DNA from: Prunus persica
Lineage: Eukaryota; Streptophyta; Magnoliopsida; Rosales; Rosaceae
Direction: 5' to 3'
Length of the DNA stretch: 64,000 bases
Assembly: GCF_000346465.2 (NCBI RefSeq)
Contig: NC_034010.1
Location: forward strand, 1,091,415 to 1,155,414
Below, one piece after another: positions 1-9,681 of the stretch; the first letter of the stretch is position 1, and every line of letters starts with the position of its first letter. The notes below the pieces were generated by a model. The model saw only the letters and a list, made by a program, of their open reading frames with translations. It did not search any database and was not told the origin of the DNA. The position numbers were made by a program, and so were the translations under genes.

Positions 1-140
1 TTGAAATTGAAAACATCGTCACAGCAATCAAATTCAAGTCCCAATTTTGGTTTCAACTCCGACCTTACTTTCGATGTCAGTTGTCCTTCACACTCCATTT
101 CACAGTTCTTGTAATTTAACCCTGAATTCACCACCATCAT
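1..140 (-). CDS. FAR1/FHY3-related protein, N-terminal fragment (partial, runs off the window)
   Basis: The minus-strand frame from the ATG at 140-138 stays open to the window edge and gives 46 residues. The stretch PKLGLEFDCCDDVFNF closely resembles the start of the FAR1 DNA-binding domain, where family members read roughly 'GMEF-S-DDAY-FYN-YA'. FAR1-related proteins are MULE-transposase-derived, domesticated transcription factors; FHY3 and FAR1 act in phytochrome A signalling. Only the first residues of the domain are visible, so the subgroup cannot be named and I cannot tell a domesticated gene from a MULE transposase. The start sits just inside a probable second exon: a TA-rich tract ending in AG lies at about 165-190 and a good GTAAGT donor on the minus strand lies at 306-301, which would leave exon 1 untranslated. 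The lack of a longer upstream frame supports this ATG. Confidence 0.5.
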   Translation of the reverse strand, partial: MMVVNSGLNYKNCEMECEGQLTSKVRSELKPKLGLEFDCCDDVFNF

Positions 141-800
141 ACCAACATTGGCACATGCTTTCAAAGAGCTTTAATATATATATATATATAAACTAACATA
201 TGATATGAAAATGATTCTTTGGTGAAATATTAAAGACCTACATTCAAACTAATGTAACTCATGCTTATGCCCAATAATAAACTTGACAAATACAGTATAT
301 CACTTACCTCGTGAGTCATTTCCAATTTCAAAATTTCTACAAATATGACAATATCGCCCTTTTAGATCTGGAAGTCAACCCCAAACACTTTTCATCTTCC
401 TCAACCCCTATTTCGACCGTGCTCAACGATTTCAAAACCAATAGAACAACATAACGGTCGCGGTCACCAGTTTCCAACTCAAGACGTTGCTCAAGGATTG
501 ATGAATGTTCCGACCAGAAAGACTGAACCACAAAGATGATAATATAAAATACACGAATACTTTCTTTCGCATGAATGAGAAACCTAGAAAAATGAGGGCT
601 ATACTTCTGTGTTCTTCCTGGAATCAAATAAGGAATAGCAGGGGCGCTCTCTCTTCAGTGTTATTGGTCTTGCTCAATCAAAGCTGATAAAAAAATTGGC
701 CACTTAATTGAACAAACCGAACAGCTGGATTGGAGGGGACGTCTGTTTTCGACTCGACATTTTGGAGGGAGGAGAGAGAAGAAGGCCTCGTTCTAATACA
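141..800 (-). other. Probable 5' leader, first intron and promoter of the FAR1-related gene
   Basis: No convincing coding frame is present. On the minus strand a donor (GAG|GTAAGTG, exon end at 308) would splice a leader exon to the coding exon after a TA-repeat-bearing intron (TA tract at about 173-190). The minus-strand frame at 627-337 has no recognisable domain and is more likely leader sequence. A GA-rich patch lies at about 760-790. Confidence 0.3.
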
Positions 801-1399
801 ACACTTACACTTACAATTGCTTTTCATGCAGCCGTTAGATTAGATCCAACGGTGTTCTCATGTAATGTTCTCACATAAGCGTTCTCACCTGATCCAAACA
901 GTTTTACTCAATATGTGGTTTTCAAGTGTGAGTTTGACTGATTAACTGGACCCTCATACAAAGTACCAATAACAACCGATGTGACATTAGCTGTACGCAC
1001 AATCCAATATATGCGGTCCTATGTCAGAGGGCATGTTGAATAATGTAAAGTCTCACATATCGATTTTGACTATAAAAAATAATAATATCATATATCGGAA
1101 ATTTGATCAAATAAATCCAATATATAATGAGTGGTTCCGTTATTATTAACACCGGAGTTTTTTTGAGTAAAATCCCACATATAGTGGACTAAGCAAGTGA
1201 TGATTAAGTTGGACACAATATCGGTGTTAGTAGTAGTGAACCACTACTCAATCTGTCTGGAATCTAACATAGATCATCAAACAAAGAAAAAAGCAATCTA
1301 AATTACACAAGATGGATGGGATGAGATAGATGGTAATTGTTTATCAACCTTCACTCAAGTGACATGGGTGTGGATGAAGTGATAGTAAAGTAATTCAAA
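801..1399. other. Intergenic, no gene seen
   Basis: AT-rich sequence without a credible frame. A short palindromic motif at about 832-852 (CCGTTAGATTAGATCCAACGG) is of the kind found in plant MITE debris. Confidence 0.4.
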
Positions 1400-1407
1400 G
1401 TTATAAA

Positions 1408-1951
1408 TAGGGGTGTGCAAGATCCAATCCAATCTGTCCAAATTGACCGATCTAATTCAATCCAATCCAATTCAAAATTAATCGGTTTTGATGATTTGAT
1501 GGATTGGATTGGATCCCTAATCTCCAAAACCGACATGATTTGATCGGATGATGGATTTGCTTGTGAGGATCCCATTAAATCCAATCCAATCCAATCTAGT
1601 TAGTTTCATGCTTATTTTGCTCATTAAGTAATTTTCATTAAGAAAGTTATAAACATTTTAAGTAATTTTATGGAGTTATGTTTGATATATTATAAAATTA
1701 AAATAATTTTCTCTAGCATTTCATTTATATTTAATATTTTAAAATATTTGATTATGTTAAACTTGATGATAAATGTTTCATATTTCATTATTATTATTTT
1801 TCATTATGAAAACCGATCATCCATTTCAATATCAATTGGATTTAAACCTCTAATATGATTGGATTGGATTGAAAAAAATCATACTCCAATCTATATTGGA
1901 TCGGATGCGAATTGGTAAAATTATATTGATTTCGAACCGATATACACCCTA
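1408..1951. mobile_element. hAT-type MITE, 544 bp
   Basis: The left end reads TAGGGGTGTGCAAGATCC. The right end, read inwards on the other strand, begins TAGGGTGTATATCGGTTC, a short imperfect terminal inverted repeat of the hAT type. The flanks are GTTATAAA (1400-1407) and ATTATAAA (1952-1959), an 8-bp target duplication with one mismatch. The interior is made of degenerate ATCCAATCCAAT units with no transposase frame, so the element is non-autonomous. Confidence 0.7.
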
Positions 1952-1959
1952 ATTATAAA

Positions 1960-2451
1960 CTTATAACTTTACCCTACCATTGAACTCTTGCACAAGCAGC
2001 AAAAGTTCGACTGTCATACTTTTTATATATATCTCCAATTGAAAAAGAAAGAAAAATCACATGAGGTCTCGAACAAATTGCTACTCTTTTGATAAAAGAA
2101 AGAAAGAAAGAAATCAACTAGGCTTTGGAATGGTAGTAGTATTTGTCTTTATTTTGTTGGAAGATGTCTCAAGTTCGTTCATGTGAATGACTAAAATTAT
2201 ATATTTTTGTGATGAATTCGATACCTAGTTGTTGTTAGCACTGGCATATCTAGAAAATTTTTAGCGGATGTGCAATTTTGAAAGGCTAAAAGCTTTATAT
2301 AAAAAAAAAATTGAAAATCAAATATTCTTATAATTTAAACAATAACAATGTCATTTATAAGTTTAAAAAAAAAAAAAAAAGCAATACAAATAACCAATTG
2401 TTGTAGAAGAAGAAGAAAGTATTGTTGTTAAAAGCCCTAAAGTTTAAAAAG
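1960..2451. other. Intergenic, no gene seen
   Basis: AT-rich sequence with short A tracts (about 2299-2310 and 2367-2380). I see no gene or complete element before the retrotransposon begins at 2452. The last five bases (AAAAG, 2447-2451) are the left copy of its target duplication. Confidence 0.4.
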
Positions 2452-2952
2452 TGTTGTAAAGTATAAAGTAGTGGAGCCCACTTACTATTTGGTGCATGAA
2501 GTTATTGCACATTCACGGGCATCACATTTCCTTGCCTATAAATTGTGCCTTTGCACCTCTAATGGAGAGTAGATAGAAGAGAAAGAGAGAAACGGAAAGA
2601 AAGAAAGAGAAAGGAGGAAAGAGAAGAGGAAAAGGGAAAGGAGGAAAGAGAAGAAGAAAGGGAAAGGAGGAAAGAGAAGAGAAGAAAGAGAAAGGAGGAA
2701 AGAAAAGAGAAAAGAGAGTCAGGCAGAGAAGAGGAAGAGAAGGAAGAAATAGGGTGAGTGAGCAGAGAGAAAATTCAGTGAGCCTTACATATTGTAAACT
2801 CTAAAGTTGTAGCCCTATTATTTTACATAGTGGAAAAGTTACTACTGCTGCTCTCCGGGGACGTAGGCATAGCCGAACCTCGTTAAATACTGTGTCTCAT
2901 CTACTTTACGTGCAGCTCAATATTCGCACATATTCCAGGTCATTTTATAACA
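2452..2952 (+). repeat. 5' long terminal repeat
   Basis: It starts TGTTGTAAAG and ends CATTTTATAACA. A TATA-like CCTATAAATTG lies near 2535, followed about 30 bases downstream by an almost purely purine block (about 2572-2755) that would form the start of the transcript. The probable primer-binding region is just after 2952 (TTATCAGCACGAG); I cannot name the tRNA. Confidence 0.92.
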
Positions 2953-3304
2953 CGTTATCAGCACGAGAAGCTCTCAGGTATAATTTTGTGCTGCACTATT
3001 ATTTATACTACTAACCATTATGTTAATGTAAAGAAGAAAAGCCAACGCATCTAGCTTTCCACTAATATATCAGTACAATATATATATTATATATATGAAA
3101 AGTTGATGGTAATATAATATACTATATTTATCTGCTTTTCTATTACTAACCATTAACAAAAATGGACCCTTGGTAATACTAAACATATTATCAGTGGGAG
3201 ACCGTTACTAATACTAACACTTTCCTTATCTTGTTCAGTGGTGGTTTTTATTCCCACATTTATTTTATTTACTGTATGGTGTAGGTTTATTACCCATACA
3301 ACAG

Positions 3305-3560
3305 TATTTATTTAAAAGGGTGGTGCGGGTTTATCGTCCACGCCTTTGCTTTTATTTAAATGTATGGAGCAGAATTAGTGCCCATACAAGCACGTTTACT
3401 TTACCGCACATTTAATTTTATTTAAGGTATGGTGCGGGATTAACGTCCATACAGCAAGCTATTTAATTTATGAATTTAATTTACTGCACATTTACATTTA
3501 TTTAAAAGGGTGGTGCGGGTTTATCGTCCACGCCTTTACTTTTATTTAAATGTATGGTGC
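3305..3560 (+). repeat. Internal direct repeat, spacing about 190 bp
   Basis: A stretch of about 60 bp containing GGTGCGGGTTTATCGTCC occurs at about 3305-3367 and again at about 3495-3557 with one or two changes. Diverged relatives of the same unit lie between and after them. This is a degenerate tandem array in the untranslated leader side of the element. Confidence 0.7.
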
Positions 3561-3847
3561 GGGTTTATCGTCCATACCAGTAATTTTTTTTATCAGCAAT
3601 TTTTTTTATGGATTAATTGTGCTGTATGATGAGTTTTTACAGTATGCAGATCAGGACCAGAAGTTCCTTGATCCTCATCATACAATTACATCAGGACTTG
3701 AAGATCCTTGATGATGATATTAATATGAGAGCTGGCAGTCTCTCCGGTACTGTATTTGTAAACATGTAATCGGACTTAAGGGTTCTTGATCCCTGACATG
3801 TAAATAAGGACCTAGAGTTCCTTAATGATGTAACAGTACCGTATTGG

Positions 3848-4163
3848 TTCATAGTGCCGTACACATTGATGATAACTGTACTGGCAGATGAATAGATACG
3901 TATTCATGACTTGATGAATAGTACTATTCACATGAATAGTGACGTATGCATAAATATGAACCATTTTGGGTAAACCGTCACAATATACAAAAGGGAACCT
4001 GCAGTTTCATAGTGTCGTACACATTGATGATAACTGTACTGGCAGATGAATAGATACGTATTCATGACTTGATGAATAGTACTATTCACATGAATAGTGA
4101 CGTATGCATAAATATTAACCATTTTGGGTAAACCGTCACTATATACAAAAGGGAACCTGCAGT
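3848..4163 (+). repeat. Tandem duplication inside the retrotransposon, 158-bp unit, two copies
   Basis: Copy one (3848-4005) and copy two (4006-4163) differ at only a few positions. Each begins TTCATAGTG and ends near GGGAACCTGCAGTT. The duplication sits in untranslated interior sequence. Confidence 0.85.
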
Positions 4164-4956
4164 TCCTTAAACTCATGGATGAACAATTAAATGAGATGCC
4201 AGAAGTTCCTCAAAATATGGACAATTATGTAAGGGCTTGAAGTCCCGAAATATGTACAGAAAATTGTAAAAATATCCATACCATGAGAATATGTGGCTTT
4301 GGCCTGAAGTTCAAAATTTAACAGTGTTGAGAACCTGAAGTTCCAACAATTAAATGGACAAGCCTTGAGGTATTATTGCAAATTGTGGTATGCCACATAT
4401 TTCTTTGGCATAAGAAGATGATGAATTTAAAGTTCGATTTTGTTATAATCGACACCTCAAGGAAGAAATATATTTTGTGAATTCCGGTTGTTAAGAATAC
4501 ACCGCGAAATGGATAATATCAATATAAACCTGAAATAATGAATTGAGGCTCCCCACATATTTTGTTATATCTGGGCCGGAAGCCCATGGATCCAAATATA
4601 TGAGAGATCCTGAACTTGAAGTTGTGGGTATATAGTAGTTAATGCTCTTCACTACTATATTGCGATATTATCATGACTTTTACTCAATTCACATTTCATG
4701 TCCATTTGAAAAGGGCAAATAAATTCTGAGTTTGTGCCCAGGCCAAAAGTTCCGGGCTACCATGCAATTTGGGAGAGACAATGTGGTTATTTGAACCTAT
4801 AAGGCACAAGGTTCCAAACCGTCATTTTGAAAAGACGTAAAAACCACAGGTGCAAGTTTAAGAATGTGCGCAATTATTATTACAGGAACATACAACATAT
4901 AGATTTTTTTCCACCTGCAATGAAGGTGCAGGCCCTGTAAAATCTATAAAATTACA

Positions 4957-5508
4957 TTATGTTCTGGAAGCCTCTGAAGGAAGAGTACGGCGCCTCTTAA
5001 GCTTGGCCATGAGCTTCTCGTGGTCTCCCAAAATTCTTTCATTGGAGACCTGCAGCATGTCTAGCCTTCTCAGTGTATCAACAGAGTACGAACTCACCAG
5101 TTTCAACAAGGAATTATTCTCTCCTTTAAGTTTCTCAACCTCCTGTTGAGACTCATGAAGCATTCTTTGAAGAGACGAATTTTCAGCTGTCATCTTCTCA
5201 ACCTCGTTTGCTCTAGCACGCAAACGATCAGCCATGTTAGAAACAGAAGCAGCACTCTGAATGCTAAAAGCCATTGAGTCATCAATAGCCTCTTCCTCAG
5301 ACCTCCCTGTTAACAGCATTTCATCCATCGGAGTAATGAAATTCCTAGCTACTATGACAGCAGTAGCATCATTCATCATCACAGAATCATTAACTGTGAG
5401 ATGACGATTTTGGGATACAAAGGATGGACGCCAAACTTGGGCATCATTGGTAGTTGTGGGAGCATCATTTAAATTGAAATAATTTGGGCAGGAAGAAGAG
5501 GAAGCCAT
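4957..5508 (-). CDS. Antisense coiled-coil protein, 183 aa, inside the retrotransposon
   Basis: An uninterrupted ORF runs from ATG 5508 to the stop at 4957, opposite in direction to the host element. The N-terminal third is polar and rich in Ser, Asn and Thr. Residues about 90-170 form a Leu/Glu/Lys-rich heptad-like coiled coil (ADRLRARANEVEKM, then a segment containing SLQRMLHESQQEVEKL). It ends in a basic KLKRRR cluster that could bind RNA or DNA or act in nuclear import. I recognise no enzyme motif, gag zinc knuckle or plant bZIP basic region before the zipper. Retention of an intact frame in an element whose gag-pol is gone suggests it is either under selection or very young. Antisense extra ORFs are known in other plant LTR retrotransposons. 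The function is unknown, and it may be a captured host coding sequence. Confidence 0.6.
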   Translation of the reverse strand: MASSSSCPNYFNLNDAPTTTNDAQVWRPSFVSQNRHLTVNDSVMMNDATAVIVARNFITPMDEMLLTGRSEEEAIDDSMAFSIQSAASVSNMADRLRARANEVEKMTAENSSLQRMLHESQQEVEKLKGENNSLLKLVSSYSVDTLRRLDMLQVSNERILGDHEKLMAKLKRRRTLPSEASRT

Positions 5509-5720
5509 TTTTAAGAAGGTTTCGAAGAAAGTCTTAGGAAAACTAAAGTTTCAGAAAATGAAGAAATTTGAGTTGAAACGCAGTTGCTCCAATCAAGTTT
5601 TGCAAATGCCATATCTATAGGAGGAAATATGGCTACTGTTTTTCAGGACCCCAATATCTTCTCGAATCCCCATATTATCTTTTTCTTTCCTAGAGTCCAA
5701 AACTTCACGTGGCCTCTAAT
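5509..5720 (-). promoter_or_regulatory. Possible promoter and leader of the antisense ORF
   Basis: Upstream of the minus-strand ATG at 5508 there is a CT-rich leader-like stretch, a TATA-like TATAGATATGG (about 5610-5620) and a G-box core CACGTG at about 5707-5712, roughly 200 bp upstream. The spacing is compatible with a plant promoter. This is motif reading only. Confidence 0.3.
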
Positions 5721-6663
5721 AATGCATGTCGGCACTTTCGGCGTTTTCAAGTATTATTTTCAAAGCCGATCTTGCTTTACGGATTTCACGGAGCTACTTT
5801 TTCAAAAGCATCCCGAGAATCTCGCAATTTTCTTGTGGTTAATTTGAAATTCACCGGTTCTACCTATTCATTGTATTTGTGTATAAATGTGTTACTAACG
5901 AAATTTTCTTTGCAGAAGACATCCAGTTTACTCCATACCTAGTGATGCGATATCTACTTGTTTTTCTTATCAGTAAGCACTCAATATGCCCGAGAAGCAA
6001 GACTATCTCTGATCATCCATTCAGGAAGCAAGACTATCCCTGATCATGTTTCCGCTACATCAGGGAACTGTGAAGGCGACCTTATGCTCTAATCTCCGGA
6101 AGTCCTTCTAGACTAGGAGATATGAGAGCTTATTGTCTGCTCCCACCAGCTTCCTTCCCTGATTGCTTACCTTACCTTGCAATCAATATCACAATTTTTG
6201 TATCTTTTCTTTCTTTTTATAACTCTCTGTTCATAAGAGATTTTATTTCTTTAGAATGAACATCTGAAGAATGAATCCATGCAGTGACCCTAACTCTGAG
6301 AGTTATTTGTTTTTGACAGAGAAGAGAATTGTTATTTTTGCTCTTGCAGGATATAACAAGATCATCAAGCGATACTTTATATTTACTGGGCTGATATGAG
6401 CTTGAATGATACTTGAGAAAAGTTTCTCCCACCTAAGGATGTAAACAATACTTGTGTTATTTTATGCTTATATACCTATTTGATATTTTATCTTGAAAGG
6501 TAACCAAATTGGGAGATAAGTCCGTTCCAAAAGAATGGCTTGTATGTATCCATGAATTATTAACGCAAATTTTACAGATTGCAAGTTGGATACAGTGATA
6601 ATACACTGCACAGATTAAAGTCCCATAAGAACAGAATATGGGTATAGCAGTGATCAATATGAT

Positions 6664-7065
6664 GCACGCCTGTTGCGTAGCAAATGATATGGATTGAAGT
6701 CCCGAAAGGACAATCCTTTGACATGTCAATATTGATATTATGCACGCCTAATGCGTAGCAAATTATATGGGTTAAAGTCCCATAATACGGGTTAAAGTCC
6801 CAGAAATTAATTGACATGTATGTATTAATATGTGGCATGCCTGCAGCATGACAGATATATGGGTGCACGCCTGTTGCGTAGCAAATGATATGGATTGAAG
6901 TCCCAAAAGGACAATCCTTTGACATGTCAATATTGATATTATGCACGCCTAATGCGTAGCAAATTATATGGGTTAAAGTCCCATAATATGGGTTAAAGTC
7001 CCATAAATTAATTGACATGTATGTATTAATCTGTGGCATGCCTGCAACATGACAGATATATGGGT
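6664..7065 (+). repeat. Tandem duplication inside the retrotransposon, 201-bp unit, two copies
   Basis: Copies 6664-6864 and 6865-7065 are nearly identical, each starting GCACGCCTGTTGCGTAGC. Within each unit shorter sub-repeats recur (GGGTTAAAGTCCCATAA, GCACGCC-AATGCGTAGCAAA). The same AAGTCCC/GAAGTTCC phrase recurs through much of the element interior. Confidence 0.85.
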
Positions 7066-8085
7066 TCTAAATGTTCCAACTCCCTAAATGGAGATTATCC
7101 ACGCCCCACTATAAAATAACGCTCCATTGGATGTTATAATCCACATTCTCACATAATAAAAGCCCCCTGAAGTGGCTTGGGTACCCAAAAGCAAAGAAAT
7201 GCTTATAATTGATGCATGCACGTGCAAATGAGAATGGTGGGATCATGAATTGATGAATGACAATTTTTGATCATGAATTGATGAATGACAATTTTTGGTT
7301 TTGGAGTAGCTACTCAAATCATCAATGGGCTGTGTTGATCGGAACCACGTTCAATTATTAAATGTCGACAATATCATTGGCCAAAATGGAACGAGGTAAT
7401 TCCATTATAAATGAGAATGAACGTGAAAGAACAAACCCACAGTACGAACCCCAAATTTGGCAATACTGAAAGTTATACTTGGGTGTTCGGAATAAAAGGG
7501 AATATACCTACTTTGTATGACACAATATTTCTGGCAGAAACAAGGAATGTTGGGTTTTCTCCATATTTACAGATTCAATTGTGCCCCCCTTATTACACAA
7601 TACGGAGACCAACATATTATCTTTAAGGGTTATTAAATGCACAGAGCATATCACCTGAAGTGATTCCCTAAAGATGTATAAATAGCTGGGTTAAAGCTAT
7701 ATAATGTGTCATAAAGTTTAATCCCTTTTAAACAAAATCCGTTGAGCAGATTGACATTGCATAAAGCAAGTCCCTAAAGGACATGTGCTTGAAGCACAAA
7801 ATTTGTACTCAATATTAATATGCATAAATTACCTCAGTGAGTACATTGATGTGATTGCAACACATTAAAGATTCTGCAGAATTCAAGAAATATTTGTCTC
7901 GACTTAAGGATCGAGCATTATACCAACGAGATTATTGCTTATACTAAGAAAGTATTGAAGCATTTTTATGAGGATTATCCGTTGGACACTTTAATGATTT
8001 TCCGGAAGTATATTGGACCGGACATCATATTTTCCAGATAAGGCTCAACTCCATCACCATCATTTTGGGATGATGTGAGGTATAT

Positions 8086-8286
8086 TTGATGCTATCTCCG
8101 CATAACACCATGTATGGGCATATTCTTCCATATGATCTTACAAATAGCCCAGGTTTTGTTGGAAACGCGGACTCTGAAAATTTCTATGATTTACATAGAG
8201 ATAGCTCACTGGAAATATATTTACAATATGAATTGTTGGTGGCTACATCATTCACTCACTCCGAAAGATTCTCACTCCAAAGATAG
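8086..8286 (+). pseudogene. Decayed copia RNase H-like remnant
   Basis: The frame contains VGNADSENFYDLHRDSS and LVATSFTHSERFSL. These read as eroded versions of the copia RNase H segments VGYADAGYLSDPHK and LVATSSNHSEIIAL. The order and position just upstream of the 3' untranslated part (GGGGGAG phrases, then a T tract) are as in copia elements. Catalytic completeness is lost. The assignment rests on remembered family consensus. Confidence 0.4.
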
Positions 8287-8463
8287 TTATGAAGACATCA
8301 GGGGGAGATATTAATCAGGGGGAGCATCTAGAAGTATGCTATACAGATTGTTGTACTTTTTTTTTTTTTTTCTTCCTTCCATCAGTTTTCTACCTCACTA
8401 GGTTTTCTCCAAGCAAAGTCTGATGAAACAACTGACATATTATTTGTGGTCTCCAAGGGGGAG

Positions 8464-8964
8464 TGTTGTAAAGTATAAAGTAGTGGAGCCCACTTACTAT
8501 TTGGTGCATGAAGTTATTGCACATTCACGGGCATCACATTTCCTTGCCTATAAATTGTGCCTTTGCACCTCTAATGGAGAGTAGATAGAAGAGAAAGAGA
8601 GAAACGGAAAGAAAGAAAGAGAAAGGAGGAAAGAGAAGAGGAAAAGGGAAAGGAGGAAAGAGAAGAAGAAAGGGAAAGGAGGAAAGAGAAGAGAAGAAAG
8701 AGAAAGGAGGAAAGAAAAGAGAAAAGAGAGTCAGGCAGAGAAGAGGAAGAGAAGGAAGAAATAGGGTGAGTGAGCAGAGAGAAAATTCAGTGAGCCTTAC
8801 ATATTGTAAACTCTAAAGTTGTAGCCCTATTATTTTACATAGTGGAAAAGTTACTACTGCTGCTCTCCGGGGACGTAGGCATAGCCGAACCTCGTTAAAT
8901 ACTGTGTCTCATCTACTTTACGTGCAGCTCAATATTCGCACATATTCCAGGTCATTTTATAACA
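8464..8964 (+). repeat. 3' long terminal repeat and adjoining polypurine tract
   Basis: This copy matches the 5' LTR throughout as read by eye. It is preceded directly by the plus-strand primer tract CAAGGGGGAG at 8454-8463 and followed by the target duplication AAAAG at 8965-8969. Confidence 0.92.
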
Positions 8965-8969
8965 AAAAG

Positions 8970-9681
8970 CCTTTTGTCCTTTTTTATCAGCCCCTGGATA
9001 GAAATAGGTTAAAGCCCAAGAAATGGCGGCCCATGTCTTTTTTTATTAAAATAAAAAATTCTAGTCTAAAATGGCATCATTTCAACCGAGATTAAAAAAA
9101 AACGAAGGCATGCACATACCTCATTTAGGCTTTTCGTCAAACACCTAGAGTGCATCTTAATGTCTATAATGATTTTTCCAGCAAGAGGAGGTGTAGCTCC
9201 TTGCGCGTTATTAGGTCAGTCAATAGTTGTTAAACCATTGTAGTGGTGTAGCTTCGCTTGGGTACTTTGACCCGTTGTAAGAGTATTCGGTAAATATTTG
9301 TTTGTTAAAAAAAGTTTAGATAATTTTTGTCAATAAAAGGTTATTTATTTATTTATATTTTTTATTATAGGGAAAGATGGAATTCCATTAATACCAAACG
9401 AGACAGTTTTAGTTTTGAAAAAAATATAACTAGTGTTTGTGAACCTTATTCCAAAGGTAAGGACGCTATTGTTTCACCTTAGCAGACACGTGTTGAGCTC
9501 CCGTACTAGTAGCATACAAAATCAGTACCACTTGTTAATATTCTCGCCTGGATGACTAATTACTATTCGTTACTTGTCCCAGCCTCTATTTTAGTTTTCA
9601 TTTTCGAAGCTCTGTTTGGCTACGCAGAAAGTGCTGGACTGCGCGAGAGAGAAACAGACAGAAAATTAGGGTTTCTTGACA
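8970..9681 (+). promoter_or_regulatory. Upstream region of the ATP synthase subunit O gene
   Basis: No coding frame is visible. A G-box/ABRE-like ACACGTGT lies at about 9485-9492, roughly 190 bp before the start codon. The last 80 bases look like a leader (GCGAGAGAGAAACAGAC, then AGGGTTTCTTGACA immediately before the ATG), similar to many plant housekeeping genes. The retrotransposon inserted only about 0.7 kb upstream of the start codon. Confidence 0.35.

Larger units (their letters stand above)
2452..8964 (+). mobile_element. Young non-autonomous LTR retrotransposon (copia-derived), 6513 bp
   Basis: Two direct 501-bp LTRs (2452-2952 and 8464-8964) begin TGTTG and end AACA. The 5-bp flanks AAAAG at 2447-2451 and 8965-8969 are identical. 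I compared the LTRs base by base and found no difference, so the insertion is recent. A purine tract (CAAGGGGGAG) abuts the right LTR, and the expected primer-binding region follows the left LTR, so the element reads on the plus strand. The 5.5-kb interior has no intact gag or pol. Only a decayed RNase H-like stretch near 8158-8286 hints at a copia ancestor. It contains three internal duplications and, on the opposite strand, a 183-residue ORF. It therefore fits a large retrotransposon derivative that depends on proteins supplied in trans. Confidence 0.93.

Noticed and set aside
6572..7039. 155-codon minus-strand frame with repeated HIICYATGVH words
   Set aside because: It is a by-product of the 201-bp tandem duplication, whose period (201) is divisible by three.
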